From Anaerolineae bacterium (lineage in GTDB: Bacteria > Chloroflexota > Anaerolineae > Aggregatilineales > Phototrophicaceae), in contig JAJEBE010000015.1 of the NCBI GenBank assembly GCA_022822545.1, positions 1-53,290 on the forward strand: a stretch of DNA of 53,290 bases. The letters are read 5' to 3'. Of this stretch, positions 31,868 through 40,298 are shown piece by piece. The notes below the pieces were generated by a model that worked only from the letters and a program-made list of their open reading frames with translations, ran no database searches and had not been told where the DNA came from. Both the position numbers and the translations under genes were made by a program. The first letter of the stretch is position 1, and every line of letters begins with the position of its first letter.

Positions 31868-34548
31868 TGAACCGAGCGGCATGGCGACGCCTACTGCCGA
31901 TCAGCTGCCTGCTTGTCCTGACGCTGCTATTTTTTCATCAGTTGGCGTTCAGCGGCAAGATACTGGCGCGGGGCGATACCTACCAATACTTTTATCCTTA
32001 CTGGGATGCGCGCAACGAAGCCTTTCGCGCCGGCGCTTTGCCACTGTGGACGCCGGATTTATTTATGGGCGCGCCGCTATTGGCGAATCCGCAACTGGGC
32101 GCGTATTACCCGCCCAACTGGCTGACCGCGCCATTCCGCGCCCCGACCGCCGTCGCCATCAGCATTGTGATGCATGTGACGCTGGCCGGAGCCGGGACGG
32201 TCTTTCTCTACCGCCAAGTTGTCAGCAAGGGCTGGCTGCCGGCCTTCGCCGCCGGCATCGCTTTCGCCTTTGGCGGGGTCCTGAGTTCTCATGTCGAGCA
32301 GATCAATCAGTTGCAAGGTTTGGCCTGGATGCCGATCCTGTTCGCGCTGTATCACCGCGTCCTGACGGGGGAGCGAGCGCGGCGGGACGGACTGCTGCTG
32401 GCGCTGGCCTGGGCGCTGCAAATCTTCAGCGGGCATACGCAGACGGTCTTCATCAGCGGCGTTGGGCTGGCTGTCTATGGCTTGGGATTCGGCGCGCTCG
32501 GCGGCGGAGGGCGGCGACCGCTATGGCGATTGGCGCGACCGCTGCTGCCTTTGGCATTTGTATTTTGCCTGGCGCTGCTGCTGGCCCTGCCACAGATGCT
32601 GCCCAGCCTGGAGTTGATGCGTTTATCCAACCGGGGCGGCGGATTCACCGCGCAAGCCTCAACCGCTTTTTCGCTGCCGCCGACGCAGCTTGGGCGCGCC
32701 TTGCTGCCCAGCTACGATGGCCAACTCTTCGGCGAATACGTGGCGACCTCAGGGCTGATTGGGCTGGGGCTGGCGCTATGGGGTTTTGCCTGCTTCCGTG
32801 GCAATGAGCGGGGGCGTCGGCTTTGGCTGGCGCTTGCAGTAATTGGCTTTGCGCTGGCGCTGGGCCGTTACAATCCGGTTTATTTGCTGCTGGCGGAATT
32901 GCCGGGCTTCAACCTGTTTCGGGTGCCGGCGCGTTTCCTGGCGTTATTCAGCCTGGCGCTGGCGCTGCTGGCGGGCATGGGCGTTGAGGCGCTGGCGCGG
33001 CCGCTGCGTCGCCCGCGTCCGTTGGCTGTTATCGCGCTAGCGCTAGCGCTGCTGATTGGCGTCACCCGCTTTCTTCTGCCTGGAGACCCGGCGCTCATCT
33101 TCGGCGGCGCGGAGATCAGCGACCGCTCGCTGGCGCTTTGGGTCGGCGCCTGGCTCCTGCTCATGGCCCTGCTCATGATTCGACATCACTGGGTTAAGTT
33201 AAGCGCTCTAGTTCTCCTCACGCTTGAGCTTTTCCTGGCCGGGCAGAAGCTGCCATACAACGATCTGTCGCCACCCGATGTTTACCTGGGCGAGCGTCAA
33301 ACGATCCGCCAATTGCGGTCGCTCCAAAACGGTGAGATAGCGCCGGGGCGAACGCTGTCGGCAAGTCAGATTTATTTCGATCCGCTCGATATCAGCGATC
33401 TGCGGCGCCGATACGACGATTTGGGCATGGACTGGAAAGCGCAGTTCCATGCGCTGGACGCGGTGAAAATGCAGGAGATCTTGTCCCCGAACCTGGCGTT
33501 GACCTGGGGCATTCCTTCGACCGATGGCTTTGGCGGCGGCATCACGCCGAGCCGCGCCTACTCGCTCTATGCGTCGCTGCTGCTGCCGGCGGACGAGGCG
33601 CTGCCGGTGGATGGCCGGCTGGGCGAACGGATGGCCGCGCCCGAGTGCTGGGGCGCTTGCCTGCCCACGCGGCGCTGGCTGGAAGCGACCGACACGCGCC
33701 ACCTCATCACCGACAAAGTGTATGACATCTGGCATGAGGGCATCGCCTACGATACCGCCTTGTCGCGCTACTGGGCGCAAGCCCCTTCCGCGCCTGCCCT
33801 GCCCGATTTCGCCGATGAAGCGCGGATATTGCACCGCGTCCCGCTCGGCGTCGACCGGCCGGCGCTCACGCTGGAGCATGACCTGCTGCTCACGATCATC
33901 GACCGCGCCGAGTTGGACGCCTTCATGATCCACGCGGGCGACTTCCTCGCGGTCACGGCCGTGGACAGCCGGCAACCTTCGCAGTTTCAGGAGCTTCAGC
34001 CTCCCCCGTTCGAGCGGGTCTTTGCGGGCGCGGTCAAGATTTTCCGGCTGCCAGCGAGCGGGCAACGCGCTTTCCTGGCGGCGGAGACGCGGTCAGTCGG
34101 CGACGACCCGACGGGTGATGAGGCGGCGCTGCAACTGTTGCGGGCGGGCGCGCCGGTGGTGATACACGGCGATCTTGATCCGTTGAGCGGAGCCTTGGAT
34201 GGCAGCGAGAAGGTCGAGATCATCGAATATGAAGACAATCGCGTCACGCTGGTCCTGTCCGCGCCGGCTGACGCGCTGCTCCTGCTGGCCGATGCCTGGC
34301 ACCCGGCCTGGCGGGCAACGGTGAATGGCGAGCCGGCGCCGATTTATCGCGCGAATCTGATCTTCCGCGCTGTGCCTGTGCCGGCCGGCGACAGTACCGT
34401 CAGCTTCGAGTTTGCGCCCGGGCACTGGCGCGCCGCACTTGTCATCGGCATCGGCTTGTGGTTCATTATACTATTGATGATGTTTGTCTCAAATCGTCCG
34501 GAGATTGAGCGCTGGTCGCAAAGACGGCGCATGGAGGAGAAGCTCTGA
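31867..34548 (+). CDS. YfhO-family large membrane protein
   Basis: 893 residues. About 12-14 helices in the first 520 residues, then an extracytoplasmic domain of some 350 residues, then a last helix (ALVIGIGLWFIILLMMFV). YfhO/GT-C features: an early loop ILARGDTYQYFYPYWDARNEAFRAG with acidic residues, GAYYPPNWLTAPF, and the late DAWHPAWRATVNGEPAPIYRAN / VPAGDSTVSFEFAPGHW, a signature of this family. YfhO relatives glycosylate lipoteichoic acid or other surface polymers from polyprenyl-phosphate sugars. The start ATG at 31867 overlaps the GT2 stop; an ORF to 31612 exists but lies inside that gene. Operon: GT2, YfhO-like, VOC. Confidence 0.8.
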   Translation: MNRAAWRRLLPISCLLVLTLLFFHQLAFSGKILARGDTYQYFYPYWDARNEAFRAGALPLWTPDLFMGAPLLANPQLGAYYPPNWLTAPFRAPTAVAISIVMHVTLAGAGTVFLYRQVVSKGWLPAFAAGIAFAFGGVLSSHVEQINQLQGLAWMPILFALYHRVLTGERARRDGLLLALAWALQIFSGHTQTVFISGVGLAVYGLGFGALGGGGRRPLWRLARPLLPLAFVFCLALLLALPQMLPSLELMRLSNRGGGFTAQASTAFSLPPTQLGRALLPSYDGQLFGEYVATSGLIGLGLALWGFACFRGNERGRRLWLALAVIGFALALGRYNPVYLLLAELPGFNLFRVPARFLALFSLALALLAGMGVEALARPLRRPRPLAVIALALALLIGVTRFLLPGDPALIFGGAEISDRSLALWVGAWLLLMALLMIRHHWVKLSALVLLTLELFLAGQKLPYNDLSPPDVYLGERQTIRQLRSLQNGEIAPGRTLSASQIYFDPLDISDLRRRYDDLGMDWKAQFHALDAVKMQEILSPNLALTWGIPSTDGFGGGITPSRAYSLYASLLLPADEALPVDGRLGERMAAPECWGACLPTRRWLEATDTRHLITDKVYDIWHEGIAYDTALSRYWAQAPSAPALPDFADEARILHRVPLGVDRPALTLEHDLLLTIIDRAELDAFMIHAGDFLAVTAVDSRQPSQFQELQPPPFERVFAGAVKIFRLPASGQRAFLAAETRSVGDDPTGDEAALQLLRAGAPVVIHGDLDPLSGALDGSEKVEIIEYEDNRVTLVLSAPADALLLLADAWHPAWRATVNGEPAPIYRANLIFRAVPVPAGDSTVSFEFAPGHWRAALVIGIGLWFIILLMMFVSNRPEIERWSQRRRMEEKL

Positions 34549-35234
34549 TGAGATTAGGGAGTTATGTCGAGATTCTGAATTATGTCGATGATAGCGCCGC
34601 GGCCGGCGCGTATTACGAGAAGCTGGGGCTGGCGGCGCTGGGGGATGATGTTTACACCGATGGGCGTTATCACTTGCACCTAGTGCCTGGCAGCGGTCCC
34701 AACCCGAGCCTGCGTTATTTCGGCTGCGATCTTGACGGGCTGCGGGCGAGCGGGCTGGACATCGCCGATGGGAAGCTGGTCAGCCCGGCCGGGATTCATA
34801 TCCTGCTCAGCGCTGATGCGCCGCCGCGGGACTTGCCACACGACAATGTGGCGCGGGCGCAGGACATCACGCGCCTGGGCAAATTCGGCGAGCTTTCCGC
34901 CATGATCCCGGATCTGGAGGTGGAATGCGCGTTTTGGGAAGCGGCCGGTTATGACGTGCTGGGCAAGTACAGCGTGCCAAAGCCCTGGGGCATCTGGTGC
35001 GACAATCTCTTTCTGATCGGCTTGCATCAGGAAGATGTCGACGAACCTTTCGCCATCTGTCATTTCGCGCCGGATATGAAAGAGGTCAACGCGCAACTGC
35101 TGGCCGAGGGTTTTGACTTGAAGCCTTTCGAAAGCGGCGATATTCCGGCAGACCTGACTTATCAGAAGCTGATGACGCCATACGGCATCTTGTTCTACTT
35201 ATTCACCGGCGATATATCCGAGGCGAAGCCTTAG
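34548..35234 (+). CDS. VOC (glyoxalase/bleomycin-resistance) superfamily protein
   Basis: 228 residues made of two tandem VOC-like beta-alpha-beta-beta-beta halves. The first is about 1-85, RLGSYVEILNYVDDSAAAGAYYEKLGLAALG, then LHLVPGSGPNP. The second is about 110-210, TRLGKFGELSAMIPDLEVECAFWEAAGYD, then GIWCDNLFLIGLH. His/Glu metal ligands are only partly apparent, so the activity is open. The ATG overlaps the YfhO-like gene's stop (TGATG), implying co-translation with the glycan genes although its biochemistry is unrelated. Confidence 0.75.
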   Translation: MRLGSYVEILNYVDDSAAAGAYYEKLGLAALGDDVYTDGRYHLHLVPGSGPNPSLRYFGCDLDGLRASGLDIADGKLVSPAGIHILLSADAPPRDLPHDNVARAQDITRLGKFGELSAMIPDLEVECAFWEAAGYDVLGKYSVPKPWGIWCDNLFLIGLHQEDVDEPFAICHFAPDMKEVNAQLLAEGFDLKPFESGDIPADLTYQKLMTPYGILFYLFTGDISEAKP

Positions 35235-35292
35235 CCCGCCGATCGAGAATTCAAGGATTCGCCGCGCCGCCCACCCAAATGAGGATATAACT

Positions 35293-36309
35293 TTGAGCGA
35301 CGACGGCATCACCAGAATCGCGGACGATATCATTCAGGTGCAGATCCCCCTGCCCTACGTCCTGAACATCGTCAACTGCTACCTCTTGCGCGGCGCCGGG
35401 GGCTGGACGCTGGTTGATACCGGCTTGAACACGGCCGCCGCCCGCTCGCAATGGAAAAGCGCGCTGGCAAGCTTGGGCATCGAGCCGGCCGATATTGAGA
35501 AGATCGTACTGACGCATATGCACCCGGACCACTTCGGCATGGCGGGTTGGTGGCAGGGGCAGGCCGAGACGCCGATCCCGCTCTATATTCCGGAGCGCGA
35601 GCAGCGCCAGATGCGGATATTCTACCAGCCGCGCAATACAGCCTTGTATCATCAGTGGCTGCTGGATTGCGGTATGGACGAGGCATCGGCCGACACCCTG
35701 GAAGGCGCGCTCTACAGCACGCGGGATTTGACCCAGCCGCATCCGGTTCAGCAGGAATTCTTGAAGGCGGGCGCAAGCCTGCGATTGGGGGCGCGGGAAT
35801 TTCGGACGATTCATGCGCCCGGCCACAGCGATGGCCAGATGATCTTCTATGATGCGGCCGATGAACTGATGCTATGCGGCGATCATGTGCTGATGCGCAT
35901 CACGCCCAATATCGGCGTCTGGCCACATAGCGAGCCGGATCCGCTGGGTCGCTTTTTGGGGTCGCTGGGAGAGCTGGCGACGCTGAAGGCGCGGCTGGCG
36001 CTGCCGGGGCACAAGTGGCTGATCAGCGATTGGGGCGGACGGATCGAAGAATTGATCGCGCATCATCAGGCACGCCTGGAAAGGACTGAAGAAGCGCTGG
36101 CTGCGGGGGCGCGGACCGTGCTGGAGGTCGCGGCGCGGCTATTCGATCTGGCGCGTTTGACGCCGCATGAATGGCGTTTCGCGCTGGCGGAGACGCTGGC
36201 TCACCTCGAGTATTTGCGCGCGCGAGGCAGAGCGGTCAGGCAGAACGGGGCGCGGCTTTGGAAGCTCGCCGGCGCCCCCGACAGTCCACCGGCTACGATA
36301 GACGGTTAG
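35293..36309 (+). CDS. Metallo-beta-lactamase-fold hydrolase
   Basis: 338 residues. The metal motif is intact: THMHPDHFG gives His75, His77, Asp79 and His80; a third His lies in IHAPGHSDGQM and an Asp in MLCGDHVLM. After the fold, LALPGHKWLISDWGGRIEEL holds the last His, and a C-terminal helical domain of about 90 residues follows. That tail, with a 'RAEETL..L'-like region, recalls LACTB2/RNase-like members. TTG at 35293 is the start, behind GAGG. It ends in a 4-nt overlap with the convergent glycoside hydrolase stop. Function within the family is unknown. Confidence 0.85.
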   Translation: MSDDGITRIADDIIQVQIPLPYVLNIVNCYLLRGAGGWTLVDTGLNTAAARSQWKSALASLGIEPADIEKIVLTHMHPDHFGMAGWWQGQAETPIPLYIPEREQRQMRIFYQPRNTALYHQWLLDCGMDEASADTLEGALYSTRDLTQPHPVQQEFLKAGASLRLGAREFRTIHAPGHSDGQMIFYDAADELMLCGDHVLMRITPNIGVWPHSEPDPLGRFLGSLGELATLKARLALPGHKWLISDWGGRIEELIAHHQARLERTEEALAAGARTVLEVAARLFDLARLTPHEWRFALAETLAHLEYLRARGRAVRQNGARLWKLAGAPDSPPATIDG

Positions 36310-37682
36310 CGCTGCAATTGCGCGATGGTATCACAAGCCGGGCAACTGCCGTCGCGCCGGATGATGGCGTAGCCGGCTTGGGGGTCGGCATCGTAGGTAT
36401 CGAAGTCGATATTCCAGACGACCGCCAACTCCACCGGCATCTCTTCATAATTGGACATGATCAGCAGCGCGTTCGCGAGCCAGGCGGCTTGCTCGGTCAC
36501 TGAGGTGGTCGAGGCCCAGGCGAAACCGGGCGGCAGCGGGCCGTAGCCTTCGGGCGAGAGATAGCCGATCTCGGTCATGCACATCGGGATATCGGCATTG
36601 CGGAAGGGCCAGGCGACGCGCCGCAGCATCGGCAAGAGATAGCGCGTTGGGTGTTCGCTGCGCGGGTCGCCCCCTTGGGCGGTGGGCGGCAGGATGCCTT
36701 CGTTGTAGTGCACGCCGATGCAATCCGCGTAGTTGGCGGCGCCGGCATTAGCCATCTGGGCCATAAACACGTTGTCGTCGCAGCCGCCAAAGCCGCAACT
36801 GTCGCCGAAAAAACCGGTTGGCGCGGGCGCGCCGCTGATGACCAGGGTATCCGGATTGACCGCTTTAATCGCCTCGTAAGCCGCCGCTAGCATACGCGTG
36901 TATTGGGCGCCATTGATACGGCCTCGGGGCCACTCGCGGTCGATGTTAGGTTCATTCCAGACTTCGATGGCGTCCGCGCCCAGCTCCGCCAGGTAAGCGA
37001 CATATTCCGCGAAGTTGGCGATATAGCCATCGAAATCGGCCGACAGTTGGTTCTTGTCCCCTTTCGCGCCCAGCAGGACTTTATAGCCTTTGGCATGCGC
37101 TTCCTCAATGAGGTCTTTGCCATCCGAGATGCCGAATTGCACCTGTTTCTTGACCCAGGTGAGGCCGGCGGCATTCATGGCGGCTTGGGCTTCCTCGTCA
37201 AAGCTCGATACATGCCCGCCTACTGGCAGAGGCAGCCGGTTCTCGATGAAAGCAGCGGGCGCCGCCGGCGCTCCGATGACTTGCACCGGCTCGGTGTTGA
37301 TGATCTCGCCATCGTTGTTGACGGCGATCGGGGCCAGGGTGTAATAGAGGCTCTCCTGATCGCTGTTGACGGCGTGCAGCCGAACCTGATAAAAGCCATC
37401 GTTGAGGATGCTCGTATTCCATGTGCCGAGCGAGCCGTCGACGACCGGAGCCATTTGGAAGCTCACGATGGGCGTCCAGGCCGCATCCGCGCCAGCTATA
37501 TAGGGCGCGGCTTCCACGAAGAACCACTGTTGACCGGGGATGTTGGCGCTGCCCCGGAGTTCCACCGTACCGCGGACTGTGTTGTAGACGGGATCCCAGT
37601 CCAGCATCAACTCGTCGGACTGCGCGCTGACGCCCGCGGCCAACCCGATAATCATCGCCAATACAAGATAAAGATGTCGCAT
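36306..37682 (-). CDS. Secreted glycoside hydrolase-like protein (TIM-barrel, clan GH-A type)
   Basis: 458 residues. A signal peptide (MRHLYLVLAMIIGLAAGVSA) leads into an N-terminal beta domain (about 25-150, Ig-like) and a TIM barrel. The acid/base Glu244 is in AIEVWNEPNIDREW, and the nucleophile candidate Glu371 is in CMTEIGYLS near the end of the barrel: the spacing and 'NEP' motif fit clan GH-A (GH5/GH39 or similar). A YADCIGVHYNEG segment supplies the conserved His/Tyr. The ATG at 37680-37682 has GGAG 5 nt upstream; a TTG 18 nt earlier is possible. Probably a polysaccharide-degrading enzyme, consistent with the sugar-rich neighbourhood. Confidence 0.8.
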   Translation of the reverse strand: MRHLYLVLAMIIGLAAGVSAQSDELMLDWDPVYNTVRGTVELRGSANIPGQQWFFVEAAPYIAGADAAWTPIVSFQMAPVVDGSLGTWNTSILNDGFYQVRLHAVNSDQESLYYTLAPIAVNNDGEIINTEPVQVIGAPAAPAAFIENRLPLPVGGHVSSFDEEAQAAMNAAGLTWVKKQVQFGISDGKDLIEEAHAKGYKVLLGAKGDKNQLSADFDGYIANFAEYVAYLAELGADAIEVWNEPNIDREWPRGRINGAQYTRMLAAAYEAIKAVNPDTLVISGAPAPTGFFGDSCGFGGCDDNVFMAQMANAGAANYADCIGVHYNEGILPPTAQGGDPRSEHPTRYLLPMLRRVAWPFRNADIPMCMTEIGYLSPEGYGPLPPGFAWASTTSVTEQAAWLANALLIMSNYEEMPVELAVVWNIDFDTYDADPQAGYAIIRRDGSCPACDTIAQLQR

Positions 37683-37816
37683 TTGTACTCCGATACACAA
37701 GTGACTATAAACTCGATTATAGAACAGGCGGCTTTTGATGACTATCGGGGAAAGCGAAAAGATGCCGGATCATAGGGAAGCGAGGGCCCAAGGAAGCCTC
37801 GCCGCATGGTAACGAG

Positions 37817-37845
37817 TTGTAGACAAAGGCGTCGGGGATTACAAT
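37817..37845 (+). promoter_or_regulatory. Promoter of the class III aminotransferase gene
   Basis: TTGTAG (37817-37822), 17-nt spacer and TACAAT (37840-37845), 24 nt before the ATG at 37869. Good spacing. Confidence 0.4.
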
Positions 37846-37868
37846 TCGGGCTTGTGTGAGGCAAAAGA

Positions 37869-39296
37869 ATGTCGCGGGATGCGGACGGAAGCGAGATCGG
37901 CGCAATGGCGATGACAGGCGATGCCGCAAGGGTCGAAGACGAGATAGTCTCTCGCTATCGCGCGCGAACGGGCGGCTCGCGAGCGCGGCATGAGGAGGCG
38001 CGAGAGTTCATGCCGGCCGGCGATACGCGCGCCGCCACCTATTTCGCCCCTTATCCGACTTATATGGCGGCGGGGGAAGGCGCCTGGCTCCGGGACTGCG
38101 ATGGCAACCGCTATCTCGATCTCTTGAACAATTTTACATCGCTGGCGCACGGGCATGCACAGCCGGGCATTGTTGAATTGGCGGCCGATCAATTGACACG
38201 GGGGACGGTCTTCGGGACGGCTGCCGAGCCGCAGGTGGCGCTGGCCAAGCTGCTGGTCGAACGCGTGCCGAGCTTCGAGTTGCTGCGCTTCACCAATTCC
38301 GGCACGGAAGCGACGATGATGATGATGCGGGCGGCGCGCGCATTCAGCGGGCGCGACATCATCGTCAAGATAGACGGCGGCTATCATGGCTCGCATGACT
38401 TCGTGGAAGTGAGCGTCAGCGCCGATACGGGGACGAGCAATCGGCCGATGCCGCGCCTGGAGGGACGGGGTGTGCCGGAAGCGGTGCTGAATGCGGTCAT
38501 GGTCGCGCCCTTCAACGATCTGGCGGCGATGGAAGCATTGCTGCGGCAGCATCACGAGCGCGTCGCCGGCATCATCATTGAGCCGATGCCAAACTCGGGG
38601 GGCATGTTGCCGCCGGCGCCGGGTTACTTGCGCGGTTTGCGCCAACTGGCTGATGACTACGATGTCCTGCTGCTCTTTGATGAGATCGTGACGCTTCGCC
38701 TGAGCAGCGGCGGTTACCAGCAGATCGAAGATGTCCTGCCGGATATGACGGCAGTCGCCAAAATCATCGGCGGCGGCTTCCCGGTTGGGGCTTTCGGCGG
38801 GCGGAGCGAGATCATGCAGCTCTTCGACCCGGATGCGGAAGCCGACTCCGTTTTCCACAGCGGCACTTTCAATGGCAACAATATGACCATGACCGCCGGA
38901 TTGGAGGCGATGCGACGGCTGGACGAGGCGGCGATAGCGCGCATCAACCGCTTGGGCGACCGACTCCAGGACGGGCTCAACGCGATATTCAAGTCTCTGG
39001 GAATCCGGGCGCAATGCCTGGGTTACGGCTCCCTGCAGCAGATTCAATGGACCGATGAGCCGGTTATGACGCTGGCGGATGCGCGCCGCGCCGGCGAAGA
39101 CACGGGCCGATTGCGCGAGCTGCTGCATCTGGAGCTGTTGAATCGCGGCATGTATACCAGCAATCGCGGGATGTTCAGCGTATCGACGCCGATGGGCGAC
39201 GAGGAGATCGAGTTGGCGCTGGCGGCGGTTGAGGGCGCGCTGGGTTGCTTGAAGCCGTATATGCGCGAGGCGGCGCCGCGTCTGTTGCGAGGATAA
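37869..39296 (+). CDS. Class III aminotransferase (glutamate-1-semialdehyde aminomutase-like)
   Basis: 475-residue PLP enzyme. The PLP lysine is Lys298 in AVAKIIGGGFPVGAFGG; the Asp of LLFDEIVT (271) pairs with the pyridine ring; NSGTEATMMMMRAAR binds the cofactor phosphate. The layout matches GSA aminomutase (hemL) and its many amino-transferase relatives. The N-terminal 45 residues are extra and polar. Alone here, with no hem genes, it may be a different amino-acid or polyamine aminotransferase; the overall fold is not in doubt. The ATG at 37869 has GAGG about 8 nt upstream and a promoter at 37817-37845. Confidence 0.83.
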   Translation: MSRDADGSEIGAMAMTGDAARVEDEIVSRYRARTGGSRARHEEAREFMPAGDTRAATYFAPYPTYMAAGEGAWLRDCDGNRYLDLLNNFTSLAHGHAQPGIVELAADQLTRGTVFGTAAEPQVALAKLLVERVPSFELLRFTNSGTEATMMMMRAARAFSGRDIIVKIDGGYHGSHDFVEVSVSADTGTSNRPMPRLEGRGVPEAVLNAVMVAPFNDLAAMEALLRQHHERVAGIIIEPMPNSGGMLPPAPGYLRGLRQLADDYDVLLLFDEIVTLRLSSGGYQQIEDVLPDMTAVAKIIGGGFPVGAFGGRSEIMQLFDPDAEADSVFHSGTFNGNNMTMTAGLEAMRRLDEAAIARINRLGDRLQDGLNAIFKSLGIRAQCLGYGSLQQIQWTDEPVMTLADARRAGEDTGRLRELLHLELLNRGMYTSNRGMFSVSTPMGDEEIELALAAVEGALGCLKPYMREAAPRLLRG

Positions 39297-39377
39297 GCGG
39301 CAGGCAGGCGGGCGGCCCAAGAACCGCCCCTGCAACTGCGGCTATCGTAATCTGATTGGCGCGCTGAATCGGTTCGT

Positions 39378-40223
39378 TTAGCCGATTCCGGCGGCTCGCA
39401 TGTGCGCTTGAATGAGATCGAAGAAGCGCTCTTCCGAGTTGTCTTCCGGCGCGTAGCCGATGACGCGGCGGGCGTTGGCGATGCTCCAGATGGCGTGCGG
39501 GTTGGCGCTGATGCCGTAGAAGATCTGGAAGGGCACGCCGAGTTCGTCGCGAATATCTTCGGTTTCGATGCTCTTGATGAAGAGTTGGGACATGTCGCGC
39601 TGGCTGATATAGACGGCGAGGGCGCGGCGCATCCGGCGCAGGTCGCCCAGTGAGGCGGCAGCGACATCGGTCTCGCGGGGGCCGCCGATGCGGATCTGCA
39701 CATTTTCCAGGGGCCGGCCGGCGTGGGTGATGCCGCTGGCGAAAACTTGCCCGATCTGCTCGAAGGCGATCTTGGCCCAGCCGTACCAATTGTCGGAGGC
39801 GTTCATGTCCGGCGTGATCATCGGTACGCGGCCGTCAAGCGCGTAATTCTCGTAGAAATCGGCGGCATGATTGGTGCTGGCGGCGACGAGGCGCCGGACT
39901 CGCTCTTCCCAGGCGACCTGGTACACATTGTAGGCGAGCTGCAGGTTTGCCAGTTCGGAGGAGAAGTAGATGTCATCGCCTTGATCGTGGATGCGGTAGT
40001 AGGCGCAATGCAGGACGGCGTCGGCGCCGGTGAAGTGGCGGCGGTAGTTATCGCGGTCTTTGTTCATCAAGTCGGCAATCTGGATGCCTTCGACTTCCTT
40101 GCCGTCTGTGTCGGTATTGCGGGTATCAAGCAGGGTCAGGTCGTAGCGTTCGCGCAGGGCTGGCAGCAGGACGCCGGCGATGGTGCCGCTGGCGCCGGTG
40201 ACGACGACTTTTCTTTTGGGCAT
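39378..40223 (-). CDS. NAD-dependent epimerase/dehydratase-family protein
   Basis: 281-residue extended short-chain dehydrogenase. The nucleotide loop is VVVTGASGTIAG (5-16) and the catalytic YxxxK is in NWYGWAKIAFEQ. A Ser/Thr-containing AASTNHAADF segment precedes it. The RIGGPRETD...RRMRRALAVYIS region is typical of the substrate side. Unlike GalE types it is short. The ATG at 40221-40223 has AGGAG upstream. It may act on a sugar nucleotide or an unrelated hydroxyl/keto compound; the substrate is not fixed by sequence. No operon partner within 100 nt. Confidence 0.8.
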   Translation of the reverse strand: MPKRKVVVTGASGTIAGVLLPALRERYDLTLLDTRNTDTDGKEVEGIQIADLMNKDRDNYRRHFTGADAVLHCAYYRIHDQGDDIYFSSELANLQLAYNVYQVAWEERVRRLVAASTNHAADFYENYALDGRVPMITPDMNASDNWYGWAKIAFEQIGQVFASGITHAGRPLENVQIRIGGPRETDVAAASLGDLRRMRRALAVYISQRDMSQLFIKSIETEDIRDELGVPFQIFYGISANPHAIWSIANARRVIGYAPEDNSEERFFDLIQAHMRAAGIG

Positions 40224-40298
40224 GTGGGGTTCTCCTAATCTATATTAAACGGCTGGAGCGACTACTGTGGCTAGAATACAGCGCGGGCCCAAAGTCGT

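Noticed and set aside
37839..39335. 498-codon minus-strand frame opposite the aminotransferase gene
   Set aside because: Shadow; the aminotransferase carries all PLP motifs.
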